A stretch of DNA of 64,000 nt, taken from NCBI GenBank assembly GCA_947179485.1, contig OX359246.1, positions 50,881,632 through 50,945,631 on the forward strand, written 5' to 3'. Within the stretch, counting starts at the first letter, position 1. Each line of letters opens with the position of its first letter. This DNA comes from Allacma fusca (taxonomy: Eukaryota; Arthropoda; Collembola; Symphypleona; Sminthuridae). Shown one piece after another: positions 49,786-63,100 of the stretch. The translations under genes were made by a program, and so were the position numbers. The notes below the pieces were generated by a model. That model saw only the letters and a program-made list of their open reading frames with translations, had not been told where the DNA came from and made no database searches.

Positions 49786-50522
49786 TCACTTTTTTAAGGG
49801 TTTCCTGAACTCGTCCGATTCTCCTTAAACTTTGGGAATACTATCGGGCAGTCTGCCAAAGCTCAATTCTCGAATTTGAGGTGAATCGAAAAACTTTAAA
49901 AATAGCGATAAAAATGACGTCGTTTCTGTGGTCACTTTTTCGGTTGTTTTCTGAACTCGTCCGATTCTCCTCAAACTGTGGCAATACATTCGGGCAGTAT
50001 CCTAAAGCTTAATTTTCGAATTTGAGTTGAATCGAACAACTTTAGAAATAGCGATTAAAATGAAGTGTCGTTGCTCTGGTCACTTTTTCAAGGGTTTCCT
50101 GAACTCGTCCGAATCCCATCAAACTTTGGGAATACACTCGGGCAGTCTGCCAAAGCTCAATTCTCGAATTTGAGTTGAATCGAAAAACTTTAAAAATAGC
50201 AATGAAAATGAAGTGCCGTTGCTCTAGTCACTTTTTTAAGGGTTTCCTAAACTCGTACGATTCTCCTCAAACTTTGGGAATACTATCGGGCAGTCTGCTA
50301 AAGCTCAATTCTCGACTTTGAGGTGAATCGAAAAACTTTAAAAATAGCAATAAAATGACGTGTCGTTTCTGTGGTCACTTTTTCGGTTGTTTTCTGAACC
50401 GGTCCGAATCCCCTCAAACTTTGGGAATACACTCGGGCAGTCTGCCAAAGCTCAATTCTCGAATTTGAGGTGAATCGAAAAACTTTAAAAATAGCGATTA
50501 AAATGAAGTGTCGTTGCTCTGG
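49786..50522. repeat. Domain I-type monomers C-D-E-F-G
   Basis: Starts are C 49,786, D 49,932, E 50,080, F 50,228 and G 50,375, with the same signatures as 297-1,033, including TGACGTCG, ACTGTGGC, CTCGTACG and GAACCGG. Confidence 0.86.
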
Positions 50523-51555
50523 TCACTTTTTCAACGGTTTGCTGAACTCGTCCGATTCTCCTCAAACTTTGGGAATACATTCGGGCAGTATCCTAAAGCT
50601 TAATTCTCGAATTTGAGTTGAATCGAAAAACTTTAAAAATAGCGATGAAAATGACGTGCCGTTGCTCTAGTCACTTTTTTAAGGGTTTCCTGAACTCGTC
50701 CGATTCTCCTCAAACTTTGGGAATACTATCGGGCAGTCTGCTTAAGCTCAATTCTCGACTTTGAGGTGAATCGAAAAACTTTAAAAATAGCGATTAAAAT
50801 GAAGTGTCGTTGCTCTGGTCACTTTTTTAAGGGTTTCCTGAACTCGTCCGATTCTCCTTAAACTTTGGGAATACTATCGGGCAGTCTGCCAAAGCTCAAT
50901 TCTCGAATTTGAGGTGAATCGAAAAACTTTAAAAATAGCGATAAAAATGACGTCGTTTCTGTGGTCACTTTTTCGGTTGTTTTCTGAACTCGTCCGATTC
51001 TCCTCAAACTGTGGCAATACATTCGGGCAGTATCCTAAAGCTTAATTTTCGAATTTGAGTTGAATCGAACAACTTTAGAAATAGCGATTAAAATGAAGTG
51101 TCGTTGCTCTGGTCACTTTTTCAAGGGTTTCCTGAACTCGTCCGAATCCCATCAAACTTTGGGAATACACTCGGGCAGTCTGCCAAAGCTCAATTCTCGA
51201 ATTTGAGTTGAATCGAAAAACTTTAAAAATAGCAATGAAAATGAAGTGCCGTTGCTCTAGTCACTTTTTTAAGGGTTTCCTAAACTCGTACGATTCTCCT
51301 CAAACTTTGGGAATACTATCGGGCAGTCTGCTAAAGCTCAATTCTCGACTTTGAGGTGAATCGAAAAACTTTAAAAATAGCAATAAAATGACGTGTCGTT
51401 TCTGTGGTCACTTTTTCAGTTGTTTTCTGAACCGGTCCGAATCCCCTCAAACTTTGGGAATACACTCGGGCAGTCTGCCAAAGCTCAATTCTCGAATTTG
51501 AGGTGAATCGAAAAACTTTAAAAATAGCGATTAAAATGAAGTGTCGTTGCTCTGG
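50523..51555. repeat. HOR 7-mer A-B-C-D-E-F-G (1,033 bp), same form as window start
   Basis: Identical order to 1-1,033, with C and not K-J. G has the private CAGTTGTTTTC near 51,418. This 7-mer is otherwise absent from 1,034-49,785. Confidence 0.87.
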
Positions 51556-52734
51556 TCACTTTTTCAACGGTTTGCTGAACTCGTCCGATTCTCCTCAAAC
51601 TTTGGGAATACATTCGGGCAGTATCCTAAAGCTTAATTCTCGAATTTGAGTTGAATCGAAAAACTTTAAAAATAGCAATGAAAATGAAGTGCCGTTGCTC
51701 TAGTCACTTTTTTAAGGGTTTCCTAAACTCGTACGATTCTCCTCAAACTTTGGGAATACTATCGGGCAGTCTGCTTAAGCTCAATTCTCGACTTTGAGGT
51801 GAATCGAAAAACTTTAAAAATAGCGATTAAAATGAAGTGTCGTTGCTCTGGTCACTTTTTTAAGGGTTTCCTGAACTCGTCCGAATCCCATCAAACTTTG
51901 GGAATACACTCGGGCAGTCTGCCAAAGCTCAATTCTCGACTTTGAGTTGAATCGAAAAACTTTAAAAATAGCGATGAAAATGACGTGCCATTGCTCTAGT
52001 CACTTTTTCAAGGGTTTCCTGAACTCGTCCGATTCTCCTCAAACTTTGGCAATACACTCAGGCAGTCTGCCAAAGCTCAATTCTCGATTTTGAGGTGAAT
52101 CGAAAAACTTTAAAAATAGCGATAAAAATGACGTCGTTTCTGTGGTCACTTTTTCGGTTGTTTTCTGAACTCGTCCGATTCTCCTCAAACTGTGGCAATA
52201 CATTCGGGCAGTATCCTAAAGCTTAATTTTCGAATTTGAGTTGAATCGAACAACTTTAGAAATAGCGATTAAAATGAAGTGTCGTTGCTCTGGTCACTTT
52301 TTCAAGGGTTTCCTGAACTCGTCCGAATCCCATCAAACTTTGGGAATACACTCGGGCAGTCTGCCAAAGCTCAATTCTCGAATTTGAGTTGAATCGAAAA
52401 ACTTTAAAAATAGCAATGAAAATGAAGTGCCGTTGCTCTAGTCACTTTTTTAAGGGTTTCCTAAACTCGTACGATTCTCCTCAAACTTTGGGAATACTAT
52501 CGGGCAGTCTGCTAAAGCTCAATTCTCGACTTTGAGGTGAATCGAAAAACTTTAAAAATAGCAATAAAATGACGTGTCGTTTCTGTGGTCACTTTTTCGG
52601 TTGTTTTCTGAACCGGTCCGAATCCCCTCAAACTTTGGGAATACACTCGGGCAGTCTGCCAAAGCTCAATTCTCGAATTTGAGGTGAATCGAAAAACTAA
52701 AAATAGCGATAACAATGACGTATCGTTTCTGTGG
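51556..52734. repeat. HOR A-[F/B]-K-J-D-E-F-[G/l] (1,179 bp)
   Basis: The second monomer begins as F (GCAATGAAAATGAAG, CTCGTACG) and ends as B (CTGCTTAAG). The last begins as G at 52,589 and exits into l through a 2-bp-shorter junction (GAAAAACTAAAAATAGCG), so it is 146 bp. This G/l junction also occurs at 59,338 and 63,765. Confidence 0.85.
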
Positions 52735-53472
52735 TAACGTTTTCGGTTGTTTTTTGAACTCGTCCGATTCTCCTCAAACTTTGGCAATACATTCGGGCAG
52801 TATCCTAAAGCTTAATTTTCGAATTTGAGTTGAATCGAAAAACTTTAAAAATAGCGATTAAAATGAAGTGTCGTTGCTCTGGTCACTTTTTCAAGGGTTT
52901 CCTGAACTCGTCCGAATCCCATCAAACTTTGGGAATACTCTCAGGCAGTCTGCTGAAGCTCAATTCTCGAATTTGAGTTGAATCGAAAAACTTTAAAAAT
53001 AGCGATGAAAATGACGTGCCGTTGCTCTAGTCACTTTTTTAAGGGTTTCCTGAACTCGTCCGATTCTCTTTAAACTTTGGGAATACTATCGGGCAGTCTG
53101 CTAAAGCTCAATTCTCGACTTTGAGGTGAATCAAAAACCTTAAAAATAGCGATAAAAATGACGTGTCGTTTCTGTGGTCACTTTTTCTTTTGTTTTCTGA
53201 ACTCGTCCGATTCTCCTCAAACTTTTGGAATACACTCGGGCAGTCTGCCATAGCTCAATTCTCGAATTTGTGGTGAATCGAAAAACTTTAAAAATAGCGA
53301 TTAAAATGAAGTGTCGTTGCTCTGGTCACTTTTTCAAGGGTTTCCCGAACTCGTCCGAATCCCATCAAACTTTGGGAATACTATCGTGCAGTCTGCTAAA
53401 GCTCAATTCTCGACTTTGAGGTGAATCAAAAACCTTAAAAATAGCGATAAAAATGACGTGTCGTTTCTGTGG
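52735..53472. repeat. Composite block I closing l-m-n-t-u
   Basis: Starts are l 52,735, m 52,883, n 53,031, t 53,178 and u 53,326, the domain III series again. The next base begins composite block II. Confidence 0.85.
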
Positions 53473-56400
53473 TCACTTTTTCGGTTGTTTTCTGAACTCG
53501 TCCGATTCTCCTCAAACTTTGGGAATACACTCGGGGAGTCTGCCAAAGCTCAATTCTCGATTTTGAGGTGAATCGAAAAACTTTAAAAATAGCGATAACA
53601 ATGACGTATCGTTTCTGTGGTAACGTTTTCGGTTGTTTTTTGAACTCGTCCGATTCTCCTCAAACTTTGGCAATACATTCGGGCAGTATCCTAAAGCTTA
53701 ATTTTCGAATTTGAGTTGAATCGAAAAACTTTAAAAATAGCGATTAAAATGAAGTGTCGTTGCTCTGGTCACTTTTTCAAGGGTTTCCTGAACTCGTCCG
53801 AATCCCATCAAACTTTGGGAATACTCTCAGGCAGTCTGCTGAAGCTCAATTCTCGAATTTGAGTTGAATCGAAAAACTTTAAAAATAGCGATGAAAATGA
53901 CGTGCCGTTGCTCTAGTCACTTTTTTAAGGGTTTCCTGAACTCGTCCGATTCTCTTTAAACTTTGGGAATACTATCGGGCAGTCTGCTAAAGCTCAATTC
54001 TCGACTTTGAGGTGAATCAAAAACCTTAAAAATAGCGATAAAAATGACGTGTCGTTTCTGTGGTCACTTTTTCTTTTGTTTTCTGAACTCGTCCGATTCT
54101 CCTCAAACTTTTGGAATACACTCGGGCAGTCTGCCATAGCTCAATTCTCGAATTTGTGGTGAATCGAAAAACTTTAAAAATAGCGATAAAAATGACGTGT
54201 CGTTTCTGTGGTAAATTTTTTGGTTGTTCTCTGAACTCGTCTGATTCTCCTCAAACTTTGGGAATACACTCGGGCAGTCTGCTTAAGCTCAATTCTCGAA
54301 TTTGTGGTGAATCGAAAAACTTTAAAAATAGCGATAAAAATGACGTCGTTTCTGTGGTCACTTTTTTGGTTGTTTTCTGAACTCGTCCGATTCTCCTCAA
54401 ACTTTGGGAATACTATCGGGCAGTCTGCTAAAGCTCAATTCTCGAATTTGAGGTGAATCAAAAAACTTTAAAAATAGCGATAAAAATGACGTGTCGTTTC
54501 TGTGGTCACTTTTTCGGTTGTTTTCTGAACTCGTCCGATTCTCCTCAAACTTTGGGAATACACTCGGGGAGTCTGCCAAAGCTCAATTCTCGATTTTGAG
54601 GTGAATCGAAAAACTTTAAAAATAGCGATAACAATGACGTATCGTTTCTGTGGTAACGTTTTCGGTTGTTTTTTGAACTCGTCCGATTCTCCTCAAACTT
54701 TGGCAATACATTCGGGCAGTATCCTAAAGCTTAATTTTCGAATTTGAGTTGAATCGAAAAACTTTAAAAATAGCGATTAAAATGAAGTGTCGTTGCTCTG
54801 GTCACTTTTTCAAGGGTTTCCTGAACTCGTCCGAATCCCATCAAACTTTGGGAATACTCTCAGGCAGTCTGCTGAAGCTCAATTCTCGAATTTGAGTTGA
54901 ATCGAAAAACTTTAAAAATAGCGATGAAAATGACGTGCCGTTGCTCTAGTCACTTTTTTAAGGGTTTCCTGAACTCGTCCGATTCTCTTTAAACTTTGGG
55001 AATACTATCGGGCAGTCTGCTAAAGCTCAATTCTCGACTTTGAGGTGAATCAAAAACCTTAAAAATAGCGATAAAAATGACGTGTCGTTTCTGTGGTCAC
55101 TTTTTCTTTTGTTTTCTGAACTCGTCCGATTCTCCTCAAACTTTTGGAATACACTCGGGCAGTCTGCCATAGCTCAATTCTCGAATTTGTGGTGAATCGA
55201 AAAACTTTAAAAATAGCGATTAAAATGAAGTGTCGTTGCTCTGGTCACTTTTTCAAGGGTTTCCCGAACTCGTCCGAATCCCATCAAACTTTGGGAATAC
55301 TATCGTGCAGTCTGCTAAAGCTCAATTCTCGACTTTGAGGTGAATCAAAAACCTTAAAAATAGCGATAAAAATGACGTGTCGTTTCTGTGGTCACTTTTT
55401 CGGTTGTTTTCTGAACTCGTCCGAATCCCCTCAAACTTTGGGAATACACTCGGGCAGTCTGCCAAAGCTCAATTCTCGAATTTGAGGTGAATCGAAAAAC
55501 TTTAAAAATAGCGATGAAAATGACGTGCCGTTGCTCTGGTCACTTTTTCAAGGGTTTTCTGAACTCGTCCGATTCTCCTCAAACTTTGGGAATACTATCG
55601 GGCAGTCTGCTAAAGCTCAATTCTCGAATTTGAGGTGAATCAAAAAACTTTAAAAATAGCGATAAAAATGACGTGTCGTTTCTGTGGTAACGTTTTCGGT
55701 TGTTTTTTGAACTCGTCCGATTCTCCTCAAACTTTGGCAATACATTCAGGCAGTATCCTAAAGCTCAATTCTCGAATTTGTGGTGAATCGAAAAACTTTA
55801 AAAATAGCGATTAAAATGAAGTGTCGTTTCTGTGGTCACTTTTTCAAGGGTTTCCCGAACTCGTCCGAATCCCATCAAACTTTGGGAATACTATCGGGCG
55901 GTCTGCTAAAGCTCAATTCTCGACTTTGAGGTGAATCAAAAACCTTAAAAATAGCGATAAAAATGACGTGTCGTTTCTGTGGTCACTTTTTCGGTTGTTT
56001 TCTGAACTCGTCCGAATCCCCTCAAACTTTGGGAATACACTCGGGCAGTCTGCCATAGCTCAATTCTCGAATTTGTGGTGAATCGAAAAACTTTAAAAAT
56101 AGCGATGAAAATGACGTGCCGTTGCTCTAGTCACTTTTTTAAGGGTTTCCTGAACTCGTCCGATTCTCCTCAAACTTTAGGAATACTATCGGGAAGTCTG
56201 CTAAAGCTCAATTCTCGAATTTAAGGTGACTCGAAAAACTTTAAAAATAGCGATGAAAATGACGTGCCGTTGCTCTGGTCACTTTTTTAAGGTTTTCCTG
56301 AACTCGTCCGATTCTCCTCAAACTTTGGGAATACTATCGGGCAGTCTGCCAAAGCTCAATTCTCGAATTTGAGGTGAATCGAAAACCTTTAAAAATAGTG

Positions 56401-59400
56401 ATGAAAATGACGTGCCGTTGCTCTGGTCACTTTTTTAAGGGTTTCCTGAACTCGTCCGATTCTCCTTAAACTTTGGGAATACTATCGGGCAGTCTGCCAA
56501 AGCTCAATTCTCGAATTTGAGGTGAATCGAAAAACTTTAAAAATAGCGATAAAAATGACGTCGTTTCTGTGGTCACTTTTTCGGTTGTTTTCTGAACTCG
56601 TCCGATTCTCCTCAAACTGTGGCAATACATTCGGGCAGTATCCTAAAGCTTAATTTTCGAATTTGAGTTGAATCGAACAACTTTAGAAATAGCGATTAAA
56701 ATGAAGTGTCGTTGCTCTGGTCACTTTTTCAAGGGTTTCCTGAACTCGTCCGAATCCCATCAAACTTTGGGAATACACTCGGGCAGTCTGCCAAAGCTCA
56801 ATTCTCGAATTTGAGTTGAATCGAAAAACTTTAAAAATAGCAATGAAAATGAAGTGCCGTTGCTCTAGTCACTTTTTTAAGGGTTTCCTAAACTCGTACG
56901 ATTCTCCTCAAACTTTGGGAATACTATCGGGCAGTCTGCTAAAGCTCAATTCTCGACTTTGAGGTGAATCGAAAAACTTTAAAAATAGCAATAAAATGAC
57001 GTGTCGTTTCTGTGGTCACTTTTTCGGTTGTTTTCTGAACCGGTCCGAATCCCCTCAAACTTTGGGAATACACTCGGGCAGTCTGCCAAAGCTCAATTCT
57101 CGAATTTGAGGTGAATCGAAAAACTTTAAAAATAGCGATTAAAATGAAGTGTCGTTGCTCTGGTCACTTTTTCAACGGTTTGCTGAACTCGTCCGATTCT
57201 CCTCAAACTTTGGGAATACATTCGGGCAGTATCCTAAAGCTTAATTCTCGAATTTGAGTTGAATCGAAAAACTTTAAAAATAGCGATGAAAATGACGTGC
57301 CGTTGCTCTAGTCACTTTTTTAAGGGTTTCCTGAACTCGTCCGATTCTCCTCAAACTTTGGGAATACTATCGGGCAGTCTGCTTAAGCTCAATTCTCGAC
57401 TTTGAGGTGAATCGAAAAACTTTAAAAATAGCGATTAAAATGAAGTGTCGTTGCTCTGGTCACTTTTTTAAGGGTTTCCTGAACTCGTCCGATTCTCCTT
57501 AAACTTTGGGAATACTATCGGGCAGTCTGCCAAAGCTCAATTCTCGAATTTGAGGTGAATCGAAAAACTTTAAAAATAGCGATAAAAATGACGTCGTTTC
57601 TGTGGTCACTTTTTCGGCTGTTTTCTGAACTCGTCCGATTCTCCTCAAACTGTGGCAATACATTCGGGCAGTATCCTAAAGCTTAATTTTCGAATTTGAG
57701 TTGAATCGAACAACTTTAGAAATAGCGATTAAAATGAAGTGTCGTTGCTCTGGTCACTTTTTCAAGGGTTTCCTGAACTCGTCCGAATCCCATCAAACTT
57801 TGGGAATACACTCGGGCAGTCTGCCAAAGCTCAATTCTCGAATTTGAGTTGAATCGAAAAACTTTAAAAATAGCAATGAAAATGAAGTGCCGTTGCTCTA
57901 GTCACTTTTTTAAGGGTTTCCTAAACTCGTACGATTCTCCTCAAACTTTGGGAATACTATCGGGCAGTCTGCTAAAGCTCAATTCTCGACTTTGAGGTGA
58001 ATCGAAAAACTTTAAAAATAGCAATAAAATGACGTGTCGTTTCTGTGGTCACTTTTTCAGTTGTTTTCTGAACCGGTCCGAATCCCCTCAAACTTTGGGA
58101 ATACACTCGGGCAGTCTGCCAAAGCTCAATTCTCGAATTTGAGGTGAATCGAAAAACTTTAAAAATAGCGATTAAAATGAAGTGTCGTTGCTCTGGTCAC
58201 TTTTTCAACGGTTTGCTGAACTCGTCCGATTCTCCTCAAACTTTGGGAATACATTCGGGCAGTATCCTAAAGCTTAATTCTCGAATTTGAGTTGAATCGA
58301 AAAACTTTAAAAATAGCAATGAAAATGAAGTGCCGTTGCTCTAGTCACTTTTTTAAGGGTTTCCTAAACTCGTACGATTCTCCTCAAACTTTGGGAATAC
58401 TATCGGGCAGTCTGCTTAAGCTCAATTCTCGACTTTGAGGTGAATCGAAAAACTTTAAAAATAGCGATTAAAATGAAGTGTCGTTGCTCTGGTCACTTTT
58501 TTAAGGGTTTCCTGAACTCGTCCGAATCCCATCAAACTTTGGGAATACACTCGGGCAGTCTGCCAAAGCTCAATTCTCGACTTTGAGTTGAATCGAAAAA
58601 CTTTAAAAATAGCGATGAAAATGACGTGCCATTGCTCTAGTCACTTTTTCAAGGGTTTCCTGAACTCGTCCGATTCTCCTCAAACTTTGGCAATACACTC
58701 AGGCAGTCTGCCAAAGCTCAATTCTCGATTTTGAGGTGAATCGAAAAACTTTAAAAATAGCGATAAAAATGACGTCGTTTCTGTGGTCACTTTTTCGGTT
58801 GTTTTCTGAACTCGTCCGATTCTCCTCAAACTGTGGCAATACATTCGGGCAGTATCCTAAAGCTTAATTTTCGAATTTGAGTTGAATCGAACAACTTTAG
58901 AAATAGCGATTAAAATGAAGTGTCGTTGCTCTGGTCACTTTTTCAAGGGTTTCCTGAACTCGTCCGAATCCCATCAAACTTTGGGAATACACTCGGGCAG
59001 TCTGCCAAAGCTCAATTCTCGAATTTGAGTTGAATCGAAAAACTTTAAAAATAGCAATGAAAATGAAGTGCCGTTGCTCTAGTCACTTTTTTAAGGGTTT
59101 CCTAAACTCGTACGATTCTCCTCAAACTTTGGGAATACTATCGGGCAGTCTGCTAAAGCTCAATTCTCGACTTTGAGGTGAATCGAAAAACTTTAAAAAT
59201 AGCAATAAAATGACGTGTCGTTTCTGTGGTCACTTTTTCGGTTGTTTTCTGAACCGGTCCGAATCCCCTCAAACTTTGGGAATACACTCGGGCAGTCTGC
59301 CAAAGCTCAATTCTCGAATTTGAGGTGAATCGAAAAACTAAAAATAGCGATAACAATGACGTATCGTTTCTGTGGTAACGTTTTCGGTTGTTTTTTGAAC

Positions 59401-60113
59401 TCGTCCGATTCTCCTCAAACTTTGGCAATACATTCGGGCAGTATCCTAAAGCTTAATTTTCGAATTTGAGTTGAATCGAAAAACTTTAAAAATAGCGATT
59501 AAAATGAAGTGTCGTTGCTCTGGTCACTTTTTCAAGGGTTTCCTGAACTCGTCCGAATCCCATCAAACTTTGGGAATACTCTCAGGCAGTCTGCTGAAGC
59601 TCAATTCTCGAATTTGAGTTGAATCGAAAAACTTTAAAAATAGCGATGAAAATGACGTGCCGTTGCTCTAGTCACTTTTTTAAGGGTTTCCTGAACTCGT
59701 CCGATTCTCTTTAAACTTTGGGAATACTATCGGGCAGTCTGCTAAAGCTCAATTCTCGACTTTGAGGTGAATCAAAAACCTTAAAAATAGCGATAAAAAT
59801 GACGTGTCGTTTCTGTGGTCACTTTTTCTTTTGTTTTCTGAACTCGTCCGATTCTCCTCAAACTTTTGGAATACACTCGGGCAGTCTGCCATAGCTCAAT
59901 TCTCGAATTTGTGGTGAATCGAAAAACTTTAAAAATAGCGATTAAAATGAAGTGTCGTTGCTCTGGTCACTTTTTCAAGGGTTTCCCGAACTCGTCCGAA
60001 TCCCATCAAACTTTGGGAATACTATCGTGCAGTCTGCTAAAGCTCAATTCTCGACTTTGAGGTGAATCAAAAACCTTAAAAATAGCGATAAAAATGACGT
60101 GTCGTTTCTGTGG
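53473..60113. repeat. Composite segmental unit II (6,641 bp)
   Basis: Tandem copy of 46,832-53,472. Landmarks: s 53,473, t 54,064, p 54,212, u 55,245, bridge from 55,392, C 56,427, A 57,164 and 58,197, G/l 59,230 and u 59,967. A private change CGGCTG is near 57,617. Confidence 0.86.
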
Positions 60114-63100
60114 TCACTTTTTCGGTTGTTTTCTGAACTCGTCCGAATCCCCTCAAACTTTGGGAATACACTCGGGCAGTCTGCCAAAGCTCAATTCTCG
60201 AATTTGAGGTGAATCGAAAAACTTTAAAAATAGCGATGAAAATGACGTGCCGTTGCTCTGGTCACTTTTTCAAGGGTTTTCTGAACTCGTCCGATTCTCC
60301 TCAAACTTTGGGAATACTATCGGGCAGTCTGCTAAAGCTCAATTCTCGAATTTGAGGTGAATCAAAAAACTTTAAAAATAGCGATAAAAATGACGTGTCG
60401 TTTCTGTGGTAACGTTTTCGGTTGTTTTTTGAACTCGTCCGATTCTCCTCAAACTTTGGCAATACATTCAGGCAGTATCCTAAAGCTTAATTTTCGAATT
60501 TGAGTTGAATCGAAAAACTTTATTAATAGCGATTAAAATGAAGTGTCGTTGCTCTGGTCACTTTTTCAAGGGTTTCCTGAACTCGTCCGAATCCCCTCAA
60601 ACTTTGGGAATACACTCGGGCAGTCTGCCATAGCTCAATTCTCGAATTTGTGGTGAATCGAAAAACTTTAAAAATAGCGATGAAAATGACGTGCCGTTGC
60701 TCTAGTCACTTTTTTAAGGGTTTCCTGAACTCGTCCGATTCTCCTCAAACTTTAGGAATACTATCGGGAAGTCTGCTAAAGCTCAATTCTCGAATTTAAG
60801 GTGACTCGAAAAACTTTAAAAATAGCGATGAAAATGACGTGCCGTTGCTCTGGTCACTTTTTTAAGGTTTTCCTGAACTCGTCCGATTCTCCTCAAACTT
60901 TGGGAATACTATCGGGCAGTCTGCCAAAGCTCAATTCTCGAATTTGAGGTGAATCGAAAACCTTTAAAAATAGTGATGAAAATGACGTGCCGTTGCTCTG
61001 GTCACTTTTTTAAGGGTTTCCTGAACTCGTCCGATTCTCCTTAAACTTTGGGAATACTATCGGGCAGTCTGCCAAAGCTCAATTCTCGAATTTGAGGTGA
61101 ATCGAAAAACTTTAAAAATAGCGATAAAAATGACGTCGTTTCTGTGGTCACTTTTTCGGTTGTTTTCTGAACTCGTCCGATTCTCCTCAAACTGTGGCAA
61201 TACATTCGGGCAGTATCCTAAAGCTTAATTTTCGAATTTGAGTTGAATCGAACAACTTTAGAAATAGCGATTAAAATGAAGTGTCGTTGCTCTGGTCACT
61301 TTTTCAAGGGTTTCCTGAACTCGTCCGAATCCCATCAAACTTTGGGAATACACTCGGGCAGTCTGCCAAAGCTCAATTCTCGAATTTGAGTTGAATCGAA
61401 AAACTTTAAAAATAGCAATGAAAATGAAGTGCCGTTGCTCTAGTCACTTTTTTAAGGGTTTCCTAAACTCGTACGATTCTCCTCAAACTTTGGGAATACT
61501 ATCGGGCAGTCTGCTAAAGCTCAATTCTCGACTTTGAGGTGAATCGAAAAACTTTAAAAATAGCAATAAAATGACGTGTCGTTTCTGTGGTCACTTTTTC
61601 GGTTGTTTTCTGAACCGGTCCGAATCCCCTCAAACTTTGGGAATACACTCGGGCAGTCTGCCAAAGCTCAATTCTCGAATTTGAGGTGAATCGAAAAACT
61701 TTAAAAATAGCGATTAAAATGAAGTGTCGTTGCTCTGGTCACTTTTTCAACGGTTTGCTGAACTCGTCCGATTCTCCTCAAACTTTGGGAATACATTCGG
61801 GCAGTATCCTAAAGCTTAATTCTCGAATTTGAGTTGAATCGAAAAACTTTAAAAATAGCGATGAAAATGACGTGCCGTTGCTCTAGTCACTTTTTTAAGG
61901 GTTTCCTGAACTCGTCCGATTCTCCTCAAACTTTGGGAATACTATCGGGCAGTCTGCTTAAGCTCAATTCTCGACTTTGAGGTGAATCGAAAAACTTTAA
62001 AAATAGCGATTAAAATGAAGTGTCGTTGCTCTGGTCACTTTTTTAAGGGTTTCCTGAACTCGTCCGATTCTCCTTAAACTTTGGGAATACTATCGGGCAG
62101 TCTGCCAAAGCTCAATTCTCGAATTTGAGGTGAATCGAAAAACTTTAAAAATAGCGATAAAAATGACGTCGTTTCTGTGGTCACTTTTTCGGTTGTTTTC
62201 TGAACTCGTCCGATTCTCCTCAAACTGTGGCAATACATTCGGGCAGTATCCTAAAGCCTAATTTTCGAATTTGAGTTGAATCGAACAACTTTAGAAATAG
62301 CGATTAAAATGAAGTGTCGTTGCTCTGGTCACTTTTTCAAGGGTTTCCTGAACTCGTCCGAATCCCATCAAACTTTGGGAATACACTCGGGCAGTCTGCC
62401 AAAGCTCAATTCTCGAATTTGAGTTGAATCGAAAAACTTTAAAAATAGCAATGAAAATGAAGTGCCGTTGCTCTAGTCACTTTTTTAAGGGTTTCCTAAA
62501 CTCGTACGATTCTCCTCAAACTTTGGGAATACTATCGGGCAGTCTGCTAAAGCTCAATTCTCGAGTTTGAGGTGAATCGAAAAACTTTAAAAATAGCAAT
62601 AAAATGACGTGTCGTTTCTGTGGTCACTTTTTCGGTTGTTTTCTGAACCGGTCCGAATCCCCTCAAACTTTGGGAATACACTCGGGCAGTCTGCCAAAGC
62701 TCAATTCTCGAATTTGAGGTGAATCGAAAAACTTTAAAAATAGCGATGAAAATGACGTGCCATTGCTCTAGTCACTTTTTTAAGGGTTTCCTGAACTCGT
62801 CCGATTCTCCTCAAACTTTGGGAATACTATCGGGCAGTCTGCTTAAGCTCAATTCTCGACTTTGAGGTGAATCGAAAAACTTTAAAAATAGCGATTAAAA
62901 TGAAGTGTCGTTGCTCTGGTCACTTTTTTAAGGGTTTCCTGAACTCGTCCGAATCCCATCAAACTTTGGGAATACACTCGGGCAGTCTGCCAAAGCTCAA
63001 TTCTCGACTTTGAGTTGAATCGAAAAACTTTAAAAATAGCGATGAAAATGACGTGCCATTGCTCTAGTCACTTTTTCAAGGGTTTCCTGAACTCGTCCGA

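Larger units (their letters stand above)
46832..53472. repeat. Composite segmental unit I (6,641 bp)
   Basis: Forty-five monomers. Text from about 46,800 to about 53,500 repeats at a constant offset of 6,641 bp. It comprises a 1,919-bp domain III part plus a 4,722-bp core. Confidence 0.86.
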
